NCBI GenBank assembly: GCA_009692065.1
Contig: SHZY01000007.1
Span: forward strand, 1 to 64,000
Reading direction: 5' to 3'
Length of the DNA stretch: 64,000 nt
From: Gemmataceae bacterium
GTDB lineage: Bacteria; Planctomycetota; Planctomycetia; Gemmatales; Gemmataceae
In this document: piece by piece, positions 18,592 through 26,986 of the stretch
Numbering within the stretch: the first letter of the stretch is position 1
Layout of the letters: each line of letters begins with the position of its first letter
Notes under the pieces: generated by a model
Databases searched by the model: none
The model's input: the letters and a program-made list of their open reading frames with translations, nothing else
Told to the model about the DNA's origin: nothing
Position numbers and translations under genes: made by a program

Positions 18592-20001
18592 TCATTTCTT
18601 CTTGGGCGTGAAGATATGCGACGACAGGCCGTGGAGCAACTCGGCGGCCTCGCCGATGGTCTCACTTAACGTCGGATGTGGATGGATGCACATGGCAAGA
18701 TCCTTCGCCGTGGCGCCCATCTCGATCGCGACGACCGCTTCCGCAATCAACTCGCCTGCGCCGGCGCCGACCAGGCCAACGCCAAGGATTTGATCGGTTG
18801 CCGGATCAACGATTACTTTGGTGAGCCCATCATTGCGTCCCACGGTCGCGGCGCGGCCCGAGAAGCCCCAGCGGAAGACGCCGATCTTGATCTCGCGGCT
18901 CTGCTTCTTCGCCTCGGTCTCGGTCAGGCCGCACCAGGCGATCTCCGGATCGGTGAAGACGACGGCAGGGATGGCCCGCGGATCCCAGACGGCCGCCTCC
19001 TCGCCCGTCATCACCTCGACTGCCAGCTTACCCTCATGAGCCGCCTTGTGCGCGAGCATCGGCTCCCCCGCTGCATCGCCGATGGCGAAGATGTGCGGCA
19101 CCTTGGTGCGTCTCTGCGAATCGGTGTTAATGAAGCCGCGTTCGGTTTCGATGCCGAGCTTGTCGAACCCAAGGTTGGCCGTATTGGGCCGACGGCCAAC
19201 GGCGACCAACACCTTCTCGTAGCTCGCTTCCTTGATGTCCGCTTCACCTTCGAACTGCACGCTAATGGCGTCGTTGACTTCCTTGACGCCCACGACCTTC
19301 GTGTTGAGATAGATGTTCTCGAAGCGTGCTCGCAGTCTCGCATGCAGCGGCCGCACCAGATCGGCATCGACGCCCGGCAACAGGCCCGGCGTCATTTCGA
19401 CGACGGTGACTTTGCTGCCGAGAGCCGCATAGACGCTGCCCATTTCCAGCCCGATGTAGCCGCCGCCGACGACCAACAACGACTTGGGCACGCTTTCGAT
19501 GGCAAGCGCACCGGTCGAATCCAGGATGCGCTTGCTGCCGATATCGAACATCGGCAGCGTCGCGGGAATCGATCCGACTGCGATGATGCACCTCTGAAAC
19601 GTGACGGTCGGCCCGCCATCGACTTGAATCGTGTGCGCATCAATGAATCGCCCATGGCCAACGAGGTGAGTGATGCCGCGATCCTTGCAACCTTTCATCA
19701 AGCTGCCGGTCATCGTCTCGACGATCTTGTTCCCCTTGGCACGGAGTTTGTTGAGGTCGATGTCCAGCGCAGCAAACCGCAAGCCGAACTCGGCCGCATC
19801 GTGGGCAGCATAAATGACATGGGCGACGTGCAAGAGCGTCTTGGATGGAATGCAGCCAACGTGCAAGCAGGTGCCGCCGGGTTTGGCGGTAGCGTCGATG
19901 AGCGTGGTCTGGACGCCGCGATCGGCTGCCAAGAACGCTGCTGCATAACCGCCGGGGCCGCCGCCGAGGACCACGAGGTCGGTAGCTTGTGTGTCAGGCA
20001 T
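18592..20001 (-). CDS. lpdA: Dihydrolipoyl dehydrogenase
   Basis: The 469-residue flavoprotein (E3) reoxidises dihydrolipoamide of 2-oxoacid dehydrogenase complexes using NAD. The FAD site is DLVVLGGGPGGYAAAFLA, the redox-active disulfide is in GGTCLHVGCIPSKTLLH, the NAD site is LLVVGGGYIGLEMGSVYA, the second FAD site is HIFAIGDAAGEPMLAHKA, and the C-terminal His-Glu pair is in HPHPTLSETIGEAA. All catalytic residues are there. No E1 or E2 genes are adjacent, so it may serve several complexes. The HigBA-like pair lies directly upstream; the 16-base gap to higA allows co-transcription. Confidence 0.96.
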   Translation of the reverse strand: MPDTQATDLVVLGGGPGGYAAAFLAADRGVQTTLIDATAKPGGTCLHVGCIPSKTLLHVAHVIYAAHDAAEFGLRFAALDIDLNKLRAKGNKIVETMTGSLMKGCKDRGITHLVGHGRFIDAHTIQVDGGPTVTFQRCIIAVGSIPATLPMFDIGSKRILDSTGALAIESVPKSLLVVGGGYIGLEMGSVYAALGSKVTVVEMTPGLLPGVDADLVRPLHARLRARFENIYLNTKVVGVKEVNDAISVQFEGEADIKEASYEKVLVAVGRRPNTANLGFDKLGIETERGFINTDSQRRTKVPHIFAIGDAAGEPMLAHKAAHEGKLAVEVMTGEEAAVWDPRAIPAVVFTDPEIAWCGLTETEAKKQSREIKIGVFRWGFSGRAATVGRNDGLTKVIVDPATDQILGVGLVGAGAGELIAEAVVAIEMGATAKDLAMCIHPHPTLSETIGEAAELLHGLSSHIFTPKKK

Positions 20002-20017
20002 CGAATTGATTCTCGGA

Positions 20018-20335
20018 TTATTTTGCTGTCGTCAAGGGTAAGAAACGCACCTCCAGCCGACGGTTCAGCGCCTTGGCAATGCGGCGCAACATGGTCAGCG
20101 AATGCCCTTCATAATCGGCGTCTTCCAGTCGTGAAATGACCGACGTGGAGGTACCGACCAGCTCGGCCAATTCACGTTGGGACAGGCGCGCCTTGGTGCG
20201 AAGCCGATAGATGGTGCGGGCGATTTCCGCATTGGCGCGCTCTACTTCCAGGGCTGCCAATCGTTCCGGGTGGCCTTCATAGAAGCGATGGTGCAAGATC
20301 TCGATGACATCGGTAGTGCTTCTTTTTTTCGTCAC
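20018..20335 (-). CDS. XRE-family antitoxin (HigA-like)
   Basis: The 105-residue protein has a helix-turn-helix at about residues 48-90 (LSQRELAELVGTSTSVISRL, then SLTMLRRIAKALNRRLEVRF). The first 45 residues form a helical arm. It overlaps the upstream toxin by 4 bases (ATGA), so toxin comes first, as in HigBA. It should neutralise the toxin and repress the operon through the palindrome in the promoter at 20724-20752. Confidence 0.88.
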   Translation of the reverse strand: MTKKRSTTDVIEILHHRFYEGHPERLAALEVERANAEIARTIYRLRTKARLSQRELAELVGTSTSVISRLEDADYEGHSLTMLRRIAKALNRRLEVRFLPLTTAK

Positions 20336-20706
20336 AGGATGTCTTCCTTTGCTGTGTATTTCGCGGGGTCGGAGATAAACACGCTTTTGCGATCACGGGC
20401 CAGGTCAATTTCCTTGGGCGGAACTGCCTTTTCCTTCTGCAAACCGTGGGAAAGTATGACCGCCGTTCGTCCATGGAAGAAATACAAGATTCGGTGGTTA
20501 ACACGCAGGAATTTGATCCTCAGCTCGTAAACGCCATCGCGAAGATAATCCGCTTCTGGACGGCGCAATTCATGTCCCATTTCCGCCAAACGTTCAAGTC
20601 GAACGCGGCATTTGTCCTGGGCTTTTTCCGGCAGGGATTCAAGCCATTCCACGAAAGGAACTCCGCCGGCCTCATCCCGAAAAGCGAGCAGGGCGATATT
20701 TGCCAT
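20332..20706 (-). CDS. RelE/HigB-like toxin (Gp49 family)
   Basis: The 124-residue protein matches the phage Gp49-like/HigB group of the RelE superfamily: GGVPFVEWLESLPEKAQDK, then MGHELRRPEADYLRDGVYEL and RIKFLRVNHRILYFFHGRTA, ending in HGLQKEKAVPPKEIDLA. Members are ribosome-dependent mRNA interferases. The basic and aromatic residues of the family (R in ELRIKF, YFFHG, K in LQKEK) are kept, so it looks intact. The antitoxin gene follows with a 4-base overlap. Expression should be autoregulated. Confidence 0.88.
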   Translation of the reverse strand: MANIALLAFRDEAGGVPFVEWLESLPEKAQDKCRVRLERLAEMGHELRRPEADYLRDGVYELRIKFLRVNHRILYFFHGRTAVILSHGLQKEKAVPPKEIDLARDRKSVFISDPAKYTAKEDIL

Positions 20707-20723
20707 GAAAATCGCCTTTCGTC

Positions 20724-20752
20724 ATATTCGCAAAATTGCGAAGCCTTGACAA
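20724..20752 (-). promoter_or_regulatory. Promoter with operator-like palindrome for the higBA-like pair
   Basis: On the minus strand TTGTCA (20747-20752) and GAATAT (20724-20729) are 17 bases apart. The palindrome TTCGCAA-AA-TTGCGAA (20727-20742) sits in the spacer and touches the -10 box. The toxin ATG is about 20 bases downstream. This is the expected arrangement for autorepression by an XRE antitoxin. Confidence 0.6.
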
Positions 20753-20863
20753 GGTGAAGGATAAGAAAAGAGGATTAACATTGTTGTAGGATGTTGCGAC
20801 TGCGTCAACAGGTATCGCCGCGAACCCGTAGCCAAATTTCCGCGTCCCTCTAGGACAAGTTTA

Positions 20864-20919
20864 GCCGCATGCGGCTTGGCGCTCGCTCGTCGTTATGCGA
20901 ACGCTAAGCCGCAAGCGGC
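20864..20919. repeat. Palindromic element, family A, upstream of metG
   Basis: The 23-nt arms (20864-20886 and 20897-20919) pair with about three mismatches. Outer part GCCGCATGCGGCTT, inner part GCGCTCGC. The right arm ends 17 bases before the metG ATG. Confidence 0.85.
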
Positions 20920-20936
20920 ATGATAGGATATCCACC

Positions 20937-22544
20937 ATGCCGCCGAAGTTCTTCCTCACCACCGCCATCGACTATCCCAACAGCCGGCCGCACATCGGCA
21001 CCGCGTTCGAAAAGATCGGCGCCGATGTGCAGGCCCGCTACCGCCGCATGGAAGGCTTTGACGTTCATTTCCTGATGGGCAACGACGAGAATACCGTCAA
21101 AATCTCACGCCGCGCTGCTGAACTCAAACGCGACCCTAAGGAATACTGCGACGACATGGCCAACCAGTTCAAGGAAGTTTGGCGCGCCCTTGACATCAGC
21201 TTCGACGATTTCATTCAGACCAGCGAACCACGCCATCATGCGGGGTGCCAGAAGTTCATTCAGAAGGTGTTCGACAACGGCCACATCTACAAGGGACATT
21301 ACGAGGGCTGGTACTGCGACGGCTGCGAGGGCTTCAAGACCAAGAAGGAGGTTGACGAAGCCGGCGGCGTTTGTCCCGATCACAAGACGCCCGTGATCTT
21401 GCGGCAGGAACCGTGCTATTTCTTCGCGCTCTCGAAGTTCCAGGACAAGCTGCTCGAATTCTACGCGCAGAACCCAAAGTTCATACAGCCGGAATCACGC
21501 CGCAATGAGGTCGTGACGCTGGTGCAAACCGAGCTGCGCGATGTCAATATCACGCGCGCCGGTGAGTCGTGGGGCATCAAGGTGCCGTTCGATCCGGAGT
21601 TTACCATTTACGTCTGGTTTGACGCGTTGCTCAACTACATCACGGCGATCGGCTACGGCGTTCCCCGTTTAGCGCCCGCAGCCTCCCGTGATTCGACGCG
21701 GGCGCTAAACGAGGACGATTTTGCGAAATGGTGGCCCGCCGACATCCACTTCATCGGCAAGGACATCACGCGCTTCCACTGCGCCCTGTGGCCCGCGATG
21801 TGCTTCGCCGCCGGCATCGAGCCGCCGCGCTCGGTGTTTGGCCACGGGTTTGTCTACATCAAGAAGGACGACGCCGGCGCTGCCGAGAAAATCAGCAAGT
21901 CGCTCGGCAACGTCATCGAACCGATGGACCTCATCACGAAGTTTTCGAGCGACGCCTTCCGCTACTACTTCATGCGCGAGTGCCAGTTCCCCGGCGACGG
22001 CGAGTTCAGCTGGAGCCGATTCGCCACGGTGTACAACAGCGACCTCGGCAAGAACCTCGGCAACCTGCTGAGCCGGGTGACGACGCTGATCGTGAAGAAC
22101 TTCGACTGCGTGCTGCCGGGCACCGCGGGCCAGACGCCGGCGCCGATCGTCGCCGATCTGCCGGAGGTGGTTCGCCAGGTGCAGGCACACATGGAAGCGT
22201 GCCAGTATAACTCTGCGCTCGAGAAGATCTGGCGTGCCATCCTCGATCCCGCGAATCAGTATGCCGAGAAGAACGAGCCGTGGAAGCTCGTGAAGACCGA
22301 CAGGGAAGCCACCAAGCCGATCTTGTTGAACTTGAGCGAGATTCTGCGCGTTGCCGCGATCCTGCTCAAGCCGGTGCTGGTGCGCTCGGCGGAGACGATC
22401 CACCGCACGTTCAATTTCACGCAGCCGTGGGAGAAAGTGAAGTATGGGGATGTGGTCGCGCGGCCGGTCCAGGCGGAGGATTTGCGCGTGGTCGCGGAAT
22501 TGGACAAGGGGAAGGTGAAGCCGTTGTTTCCGGTGATAGCCTGA
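20937..22544 (+). CDS. metG: Methionyl-tRNA synthetase
   Basis: The 535-residue enzyme charges tRNA-Met. The class I motifs are PHIGTAFEKIGAD (HIGH) and AEKISKSLGNVIEP (KMSKS). The zinc knuckle is YCDGCEGFKTKKEV followed by GVCPDHK, the single-zinc form. There is no C-terminal EMAP-like tRNA-binding domain. The ATG at 20937 precedes PPKFFLTTAIDYPNSRPHIG; an in-frame ATG at 20895 lies inside a palindromic element and is unlikely. Unusual: residues from about 243 to 258 (RLAPAASRDSTRALN) are encoded by a complete family A palindrome at 21666-21711, inserted in frame between NYITAIGYG and the conserved KWWPADIHFIGKDI. The enzyme is presumably still active because the insert is at a surface loop and the gene is essential. 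Confidence 0.96.
   Translation: MPPKFFLTTAIDYPNSRPHIGTAFEKIGADVQARYRRMEGFDVHFLMGNDENTVKISRRAAELKRDPKEYCDDMANQFKEVWRALDISFDDFIQTSEPRHHAGCQKFIQKVFDNGHIYKGHYEGWYCDGCEGFKTKKEVDEAGGVCPDHKTPVILRQEPCYFFALSKFQDKLLEFYAQNPKFIQPESRRNEVVTLVQTELRDVNITRAGESWGIKVPFDPEFTIYVWFDALLNYITAIGYGVPRLAPAASRDSTRALNEDDFAKWWPADIHFIGKDITRFHCALWPAMCFAAGIEPPRSVFGHGFVYIKKDDAGAAEKISKSLGNVIEPMDLITKFSSDAFRYYFMRECQFPGDGEFSWSRFATVYNSDLGKNLGNLLSRVTTLIVKNFDCVLPGTAGQTPAPIVADLPEVVRQVQAHMEACQYNSALEKIWRAILDPANQYAEKNEPWKLVKTDREATKPILLNLSEILRVAAILLKPVLVRSAETIHRTFNFTQPWEKVKYGDVVARPVQAEDLRVVAELDKGKVKPLFPVIA
21666..21711. repeat. Family A palindrome inserted in frame inside metG
   Basis: Perfect 14-nt arms CGTTTAGCGCCCGC (21666-21679) and GCGGGCGCTAAACG (21698-21711), the same arms as at 37429-37466. 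It has no stop codon in the metG frame and adds about 15 residues. Confidence 0.92.
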
Positions 22545-22552
22545 TACCCCTT

Positions 22553-22610
22553 TGTTTAGCGCTCGCAAGGAACATTCGGTTAAGGAGGTGATCCGGCGGG
22601 CGCTAAACGA
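22553..22610. repeat. Family A palindrome with 16S-end-like loop
   Basis: The arms TGTTTAGCGCTCGC (22553-22566) and GCGGGCGCTAAACGA (22596-22610) flank an unusually long loop. The loop contains AAGGAGGTGATCC (22582-22594), the exact complement of the conserved 3' end of bacterial 16S rRNA. Confidence 0.85.
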
Positions 22611-22619
22611 GGACAGAAA

Positions 22620-22982
22620 TCAGGGCGCCTGCTCGATAATGGTAGTCGCCCGGCGGCGATTCAGACCGCGTCGGAACGGCACCCAGGGCCAGACGCCGCT
22701 GCCACCGCCGAGGATGCGGTAGGAAATCAGTAGTAATGTCGTGCCGCCGAGCGCAACGACGAAGCCGAGCAGGCTGATCGGCGTCACGTGCGAGCCTTCG
22801 ACGAAGAACGCGAGTAAGGCCGCCCCGACCAGACTGCCGAGGATGCCGAGGATAACGGTTGCAAGGGCGCCGCCGCCGTCCTTGCCGGGCAGCACTGCCT
22901 TGGCGATCAGGCCGACGAGCGTACCGAAGCCGATCCACTCCAGGCCCATGTGCATCCATTGGGTGATGAGTTCGAAATCCAT
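22620..22982 (-). CDS. GlsB/YeaQ/YmgE family membrane protein
   Basis: The 120-residue protein has the transglycosylase-associated (GlsB/YeaQ) pattern: GLEWIGFGTLVGLIAKAVLP-GKDGGG and then TVILGILGSLVGAALLAFF. A third membrane segment (SLLGFVVALGGTTLLLISYR) and a basic tail complete it. These are small inner-membrane proteins of unknown function, often stress-induced. I start at MDFELI (22982), which has GAGG upstream; the frame is open further upstream but that part is not conserved-looking. Confidence 0.85.
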   Translation of the reverse strand: MDFELITQWMHMGLEWIGFGTLVGLIAKAVLPGKDGGGALATVILGILGSLVGAALLAFFVEGSHVTPISLLGFVVALGGTTLLLISYRILGGGSGVWPWVPFRRGLNRRRATTIIEQAP

Positions 22983-23229
22983 CGGATTCTTGCCTCGGAG
23001 TTTTCGGGAGGTAGGATGCTCGGTTCCATCGGCATCCAACGCTTCACGTGTCCACCAAAATCGACTCAAACGTAGGCCGATCAAAACGAGCATATCCGCT
23101 TTAATCGGCTACCATTGCCCATTTCCTCCTGTTTCAAACGATATTTCCCTTGGCAACGGCAGCGAAATCGGACACAATTCGTATTAGCCTTTCTTTCCAT
23201 CAGAGTTCGGCGCCAATCGAGGGTCGGTC

Positions 23230-24939
23230 ATGGCCAAGTCGAAGACGAAACAAAAGACGAAGACGAAGCAACTCGACGACGAGGACGAACTCCAGGTCAA
23301 GTCCAAGGCCGACGCGGACGCTGATGACGTTGACGCAGTGGACGTGGAAACAGATGACGCCGACGCGGAGGATGTTGACGTTGACGACGCCGACGCTGCG
23401 GACGTCGATGCCGACGCGGGTGACGATGACGACGATGAACCCAGCGTGGACGAAGGCCCGACCGCACCGCCGGCCAAAATCACCAAGCTTGTAATCGCCC
23501 TCATTTTGCTGAACTGGATCGCGGCACCGACGTTTTTGTTCCTGGCTGTCATCGATAACAACGTCCGCATGCAGTACGCGCACCGTACGCTGCTCAACTA
23601 CATCCAGATCTGGGGCCTGCCGCTCGACGACGAACAGCGGTCTGCGTCGTTGTCGATGGACACCAGGCCGCGCACCAAGCTGACGTCGGAGCAGGTGAAG
23701 GAAGTGGTCAACAAGCGAATCCGGAAGTCCTACTCAGACTATGCGGCCGTGGATGAGCCGGTGCCGTTGCGTATTCGGCCCAGTGACATGTCGGAAGCAG
23801 TTCTCGCGGACGTTTTTCGCGAGTCGGAAGGGATTCCTGACCCGGTGCCGACGCTCGACGCGGAAATCAAACGACTCAAAGACAGCCTGCCAGGCGAAAT
23901 CGAGAAGGCGGCCGCCAAGGTGCTCGAAGCCCAGAAATCGGACGACGACAAACGCGCCATCATTCAAAAGACCCTGCTGTCGATCGCCTGGGGCGTCAAA
24001 CAGGTTAGGGACCTCGACGACATGCTGGCCAAGACCAAGGGCGCCGACCTCGACCGCCTGGTGACCGAAAGCGTGCAACGCCGCATCTACTACGACATCC
24101 TCGCGCCGCTCAACGTCTTCCGCCCCGGTGAGATCAAGGACGCCAAGAACTACAAGATTGAGAAGCTGTCCGATCAAAGCTACACGCTGGATCAGGTCAA
24201 GAGCTTTCTGATCGAACGGCTCGACCATGCGCTGGCCGACGAATACAAGGCCGAAACCCACATCGGCGAGGACTTTATCAGCGAGAAGAAAACGACGCAG
24301 GACGTACAGACCAAAAAGGAGTTGAGCTCGCTGACGCGAGGCAGCGTCGAGAAGCGGCAAAAGATCGGCTTCATCCTGTTCACGCTGGGCCACGTCTCGG
24401 TGCCGACGCTGGACGTCAAGCTCTATCCCAAGGGGGTCGAACGGGCCCAGGTGGTGAGCGGACTCTACGAGTTCACCAGCTCGTCGCTCCGCTACGTGCA
24501 GGCGCTGCAGATTCTGGAAGAACGCATCGTGTCAGCCATCAAGGCCGACCGCGCCGGTTACATGCTGGCCGCCGACAAGGGCAGCACTCCAGGCGCCACG
24601 GCCGAAATTGAACTCGAGATCGACCGGCTCGTCAAGCTCGTCGAACTCATCGATTCGGCCCAGAAACGCCTGGACGACCTACGCGACCAGAAGGACAAGT
24701 TCCAGAAGATCTTCGAACAGCGCACCCAGCAGCACAAGGACACCATCGAAAAACTCCGCACCGCTCGCGGCGACACCGAGAAGTATGTCAAGGAGCTGCG
24801 CGTGCTCCAGGAACAACTGCACAAGGCCCTGGTCGAATTGTCCGATGCCGGCGAACGCAACTTCCGGCTGCTGGATGAGATCACCGCGATCGAACGGGCC
24901 ATGCAGAAAAAGAACGCACCGAAGGGAGGCAAGAAGTAG
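23230..24939 (+). CDS. Membrane-anchored coiled-coil protein with acidic N-terminus
   Basis: I do not recognise a family for this 569-residue protein. Residues 1-18 are basic (MAKSKTKQKTKTKQ), then about 19-75 are an Asp/Ala/Val repeat (DADADDVDAVDVETDD type). One membrane helix follows at about 82-104 (LVIALILLNWIAAPTFLFLA). The rest is hydrophilic, charged and mostly helical; residues about 480-560 form a long coiled coil (KIFEQRTQQHKDTIEKLR, VKELRVLQEQLHKALVEL). The acidic N-terminus would be cytoplasmic and the coiled coil outside, or the reverse. The next gene starts 2 bases after the stop and is of similar build, so they probably form a complex. Confidence 0.7.
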   Translation: MAKSKTKQKTKTKQLDDEDELQVKSKADADADDVDAVDVETDDADAEDVDVDDADAADVDADAGDDDDDEPSVDEGPTAPPAKITKLVIALILLNWIAAPTFLFLAVIDNNVRMQYAHRTLLNYIQIWGLPLDDEQRSASLSMDTRPRTKLTSEQVKEVVNKRIRKSYSDYAAVDEPVPLRIRPSDMSEAVLADVFRESEGIPDPVPTLDAEIKRLKDSLPGEIEKAAAKVLEAQKSDDDKRAIIQKTLLSIAWGVKQVRDLDDMLAKTKGADLDRLVTESVQRRIYYDILAPLNVFRPGEIKDAKNYKIEKLSDQSYTLDQVKSFLIERLDHALADEYKAETHIGEDFISEKKTTQDVQTKKELSSLTRGSVEKRQKIGFILFTLGHVSVPTLDVKLYPKGVERAQVVSGLYEFTSSSLRYVQALQILEERIVSAIKADRAGYMLAADKGSTPGATAEIELEIDRLVKLVELIDSAQKRLDDLRDQKDKFQKIFEQRTQQHKDTIEKLRTARGDTEKYVKELRVLQEQLHKALVELSDAGERNFRLLDEITAIERAMQKKNAPKGGKK

Positions 24940-24941
24940 CC

Positions 24942-25748
24942 ATGATGAACAACTTAGCTAAGTCTCTGGTTCTCTTGCACACCGTCTTGAGCGTGGCCGG
25001 CATGGGCTGGGCGATCATGCTCACGCTCCAGGGGCGCGATCTCGGCTGGATGGAGCCGTACCAGGAAGTGTTTTCCTATGGCCAAGACGGCAAGCCGAAG
25101 GCGGGAGAGACCGCCCGCTACGCATCCGAGTACGACAAGAGCCTGGCCGCCTTGCAGGACGCCGCCCGGGTGCGCGACCGCACCTACGTGGCCGTCAAGC
25201 CTGCCATCGATTCGATCCGCACCGCCGAACCCTACCTGGCAAACAATCACCTGTACTATGTCGCCGAGCTGAAACGCCTGCGTGAAGCGACCGAGAAAAT
25301 TGTCGTCAGACGCAATAAAGAGGCGGGCGCCGTTCTTGAGACGCCGATCATCGGCAAGCCGGTGCCGGAAGACCAGGCCCTGGCCAACATCACGGAATCG
25401 CATGCAACGTACATGCAAAACTTGAAGAAGATCATCGGCGAAGTCCATCCCAAGACGTTGAAGAAGACGCAAGGCGACATTGACGGCGTCGAAGCCGATA
25501 TTCGCAAGCTGGCGACCGACACCAAGGAACTCACGTTCCAGTTGACGGGCACGGACGAGACCAACAAGTATGTCCAGCCGGGCCTGTACCAGCTGACCGA
25601 TCAGGAGTTCAAGGCGCAAAGCCAGCTCAAGGTCGAGATTGAAGAAATCAGGCCGAACTGGTCGAAGGCCGTGGAACAATCGCGGCTATTCCGCTTCCGC
25701 TTCAATGATCTGGATGCGCAACTGAAAAAACTCAAGGCGGTGAAATAG
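24942..25748 (+). CDS. Membrane-anchored coiled-coil protein, partner of 23230
   Basis: The 268-residue protein has one N-terminal membrane segment (LVLLHTVLSVAGMGWAIMLT, about 9-28) and a helical, charged remainder. Heptad-like stretches occur at about 110-130 (AELKRLREATEKIVVRRNK), 175-205 (TQGDIDGVEADIRKLATDTK) and at the end (RFNDLDAQLKKLKAVK). It starts MM, and either Met may be used. It is 2 bases downstream of the 569-residue protein, so translation is probably coupled. I do not recognise it; it should sit in the membrane beside its neighbour. Confidence 0.7.
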   Translation: MMNNLAKSLVLLHTVLSVAGMGWAIMLTLQGRDLGWMEPYQEVFSYGQDGKPKAGETARYASEYDKSLAALQDAARVRDRTYVAVKPAIDSIRTAEPYLANNHLYYVAELKRLREATEKIVVRRNKEAGAVLETPIIGKPVPEDQALANITESHATYMQNLKKIIGEVHPKTLKKTQGDIDGVEADIRKLATDTKELTFQLTGTDETNKYVQPGLYQLTDQEFKAQSQLKVEIEEIRPNWSKAVEQSRLFRFRFNDLDAQLKKLKAVK

Positions 25749-25754
25749 GCTCTG

Positions 25755-25792
25755 CGTTTAGCGCTCGCCGAATCCCACGCGAGCGCTAAACG
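25755..25792. repeat. Palindromic element, family A
   Basis: Perfect 14-nt arms CGTTTAGCGCTCGC and GCGAGCGCTAAACG with a 10-nt loop, 6 bases after the stop of the coiled-coil gene. Confidence 0.92.
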
Positions 25793-25825
25793 AATTGCCG
25801 GTTACTTTGCGAAGGACTTGCACTC

Positions 25826-26485
25826 ATGTCCCTGGTCCCCCACCGCTTCCTCCTCCGCCTGGCCCATCCCTGCCTCTACGAAAAAAACATGCCGCTGCGA
25901 AAGGACGCGCGGCTCCTGGATCTGTCCGGGGACCAGCGCATCGACAACTACGCGGCCATCGATGGCGAGAAGAATTTCGCCGATGTCTGCCTGGGGTGGA
26001 ATGAGCTGGGCATCGGCATCCAGGTCGAGGTGCGCGGCAAGCAGCAACTGGCAGTGGGGAACCCGGAACGTCCGCGCGGTTCCGACGGCGTGACACTCTG
26101 GCTTGATATGCGCGACGCCCGCGCTGGCCACCGCGCGAGCCGTACCTGCCATCAGTTCCATTTTCTCGCTACCGGCGCCGGACCCGAAAAGGACGAGCCA
26201 GCGTTCGTACAAACGAAGATCAATCGGGCGTTGGAAGACGCACCGCTCGTCGGGGGCGGGGCGGTCCTCTTGAAGGTCCAGCCGAAGAAGAGCGGCTACC
26301 TGCTCGAAGCGTTTCTCCCCGCCGCAGCACTCAACGGCTACGACCCGGACGAGCACCGCCGGCTCGGCTTTTTCTATGCCGTGCGCGATGATGAACTCGG
26401 CGAGCAACTCTTGAATCTGACGCCAGAGTTTCCGTTCTGGGAAGATCCGAGCTTGTGGAGTGTGCTGGAGTTGGGTCGCGGATAG
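25826..26485 (+). CDS. CBM9/DOMON-like domain protein
   Basis: The 219-residue protein lacks a clear signal peptide. It resembles the CBM9-like sugar-binding fold: a start with RLLDLSGDQRIDNYAAIDGE, then ADVCLGWNELGIGIQVEVRG, the strand VTLWLDMRDA and FHFLATGAG, and later LLEAFLPAAALNGYDPD and RLGFFYAVRDDELGEQ. The same order of strands is seen in the N-terminal part of the protein at 42925. The fold suggests carbohydrate or ligand binding, but the binding residues cannot be judged here. It lies between a family A palindrome and infA, apparently as a single gene. Confidence 0.6.
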   Translation: MSLVPHRFLLRLAHPCLYEKNMPLRKDARLLDLSGDQRIDNYAAIDGEKNFADVCLGWNELGIGIQVEVRGKQQLAVGNPERPRGSDGVTLWLDMRDARAGHRASRTCHQFHFLATGAGPEKDEPAFVQTKINRALEDAPLVGGGAVLLKVQPKKSGYLLEAFLPAAALNGYDPDEHRRLGFFYAVRDDELGEQLLNLTPEFPFWEDPSLWSVLELGRG

Positions 26486-26507
26486 GCGAGGCGCAAAACG
26501 TCGGTTG

Positions 26508-26525
26508 GCGCGCGGGCGCTAAACG
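26508..26525. repeat. Half of a family A palindrome
   Basis: GCGCGGGCGCTAAACG at 26508-26525 is the right arm of family A. Only a poor left arm (GCGCAAAACG) is seen upstream, so the element is decayed or incomplete. Confidence 0.5.
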
Positions 26526-26539
26526 AAGAGAACAGGGGA

Positions 26540-26806
26540 TCAGGCCGGGGCGCCTTCGTCGGCGGCGGATTCCTTGTTCGCCTGGCGCAAGGGGCCGCGG
26601 AAAGTGATGCGGCCCTTGTTGAGATCGTAGGGGGAGATCGCCACGGTGACGGTGTCGCCGGGCAGAATGCGGATGAAGTGCTTGCGCATCTTGCCCGCGA
26701 TATGGGCGATGATCTCGTGCCCATTATCGAGCTTGACGCGAAACTGGGTGTTGGCAAGCGCCTGCACGACTTTGCCTTGAGCAAGAAAGGCTTCTTCTTT
26801 TGCCAT
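26540..26806 (-). CDS. infA: Translation initiation factor IF-1
   Basis: This 88-residue S1/OB-fold protein binds the A site of the 30S subunit during initiation. The sequence is typical: [54 protein letters not shown] and [13 protein letters not shown]. The normal length is about 72 residues; this one has a 15-residue acidic tail ([13 protein letters not shown]). The gene stands alone. Confidence 0.95.
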   Translation of the reverse strand: MAKEEAFLAQGKVVQALANTQFRVKLDNGHEIIAHIAGKMRKHFIRILPGDTVTVAISPYDLNKGRITFRGPLRQANKESAADEGAPA

Positions 26807-26986
26807 CGCGAATCAATTCTCCACAAGAGTGAAAAATCACCACTCCGCCAATATTAGGCTAACTGATATGCCCTGGTTTGGCCAGTGAGCTTGTCCAGAA
26901 AAGTCGGAAAATTGCCGCGCGCGGTGGTAAGATTAAAGGCAACGGACGGCATTGTCTCGATAGGCAACTCTTCCATCGGAATCGGC

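Noticed and set aside
18676-20139. 487-residue plus-strand open frame
   Set aside because: Antisense to lpdA; the residue pattern reflects the complementary codons.
22582-22594. Fragment of a 16S rRNA gene
   Set aside because: Only 13 bases match the rRNA end; the flanks do not look like rRNA, so it is recorded as a motif and not as an RNA gene.
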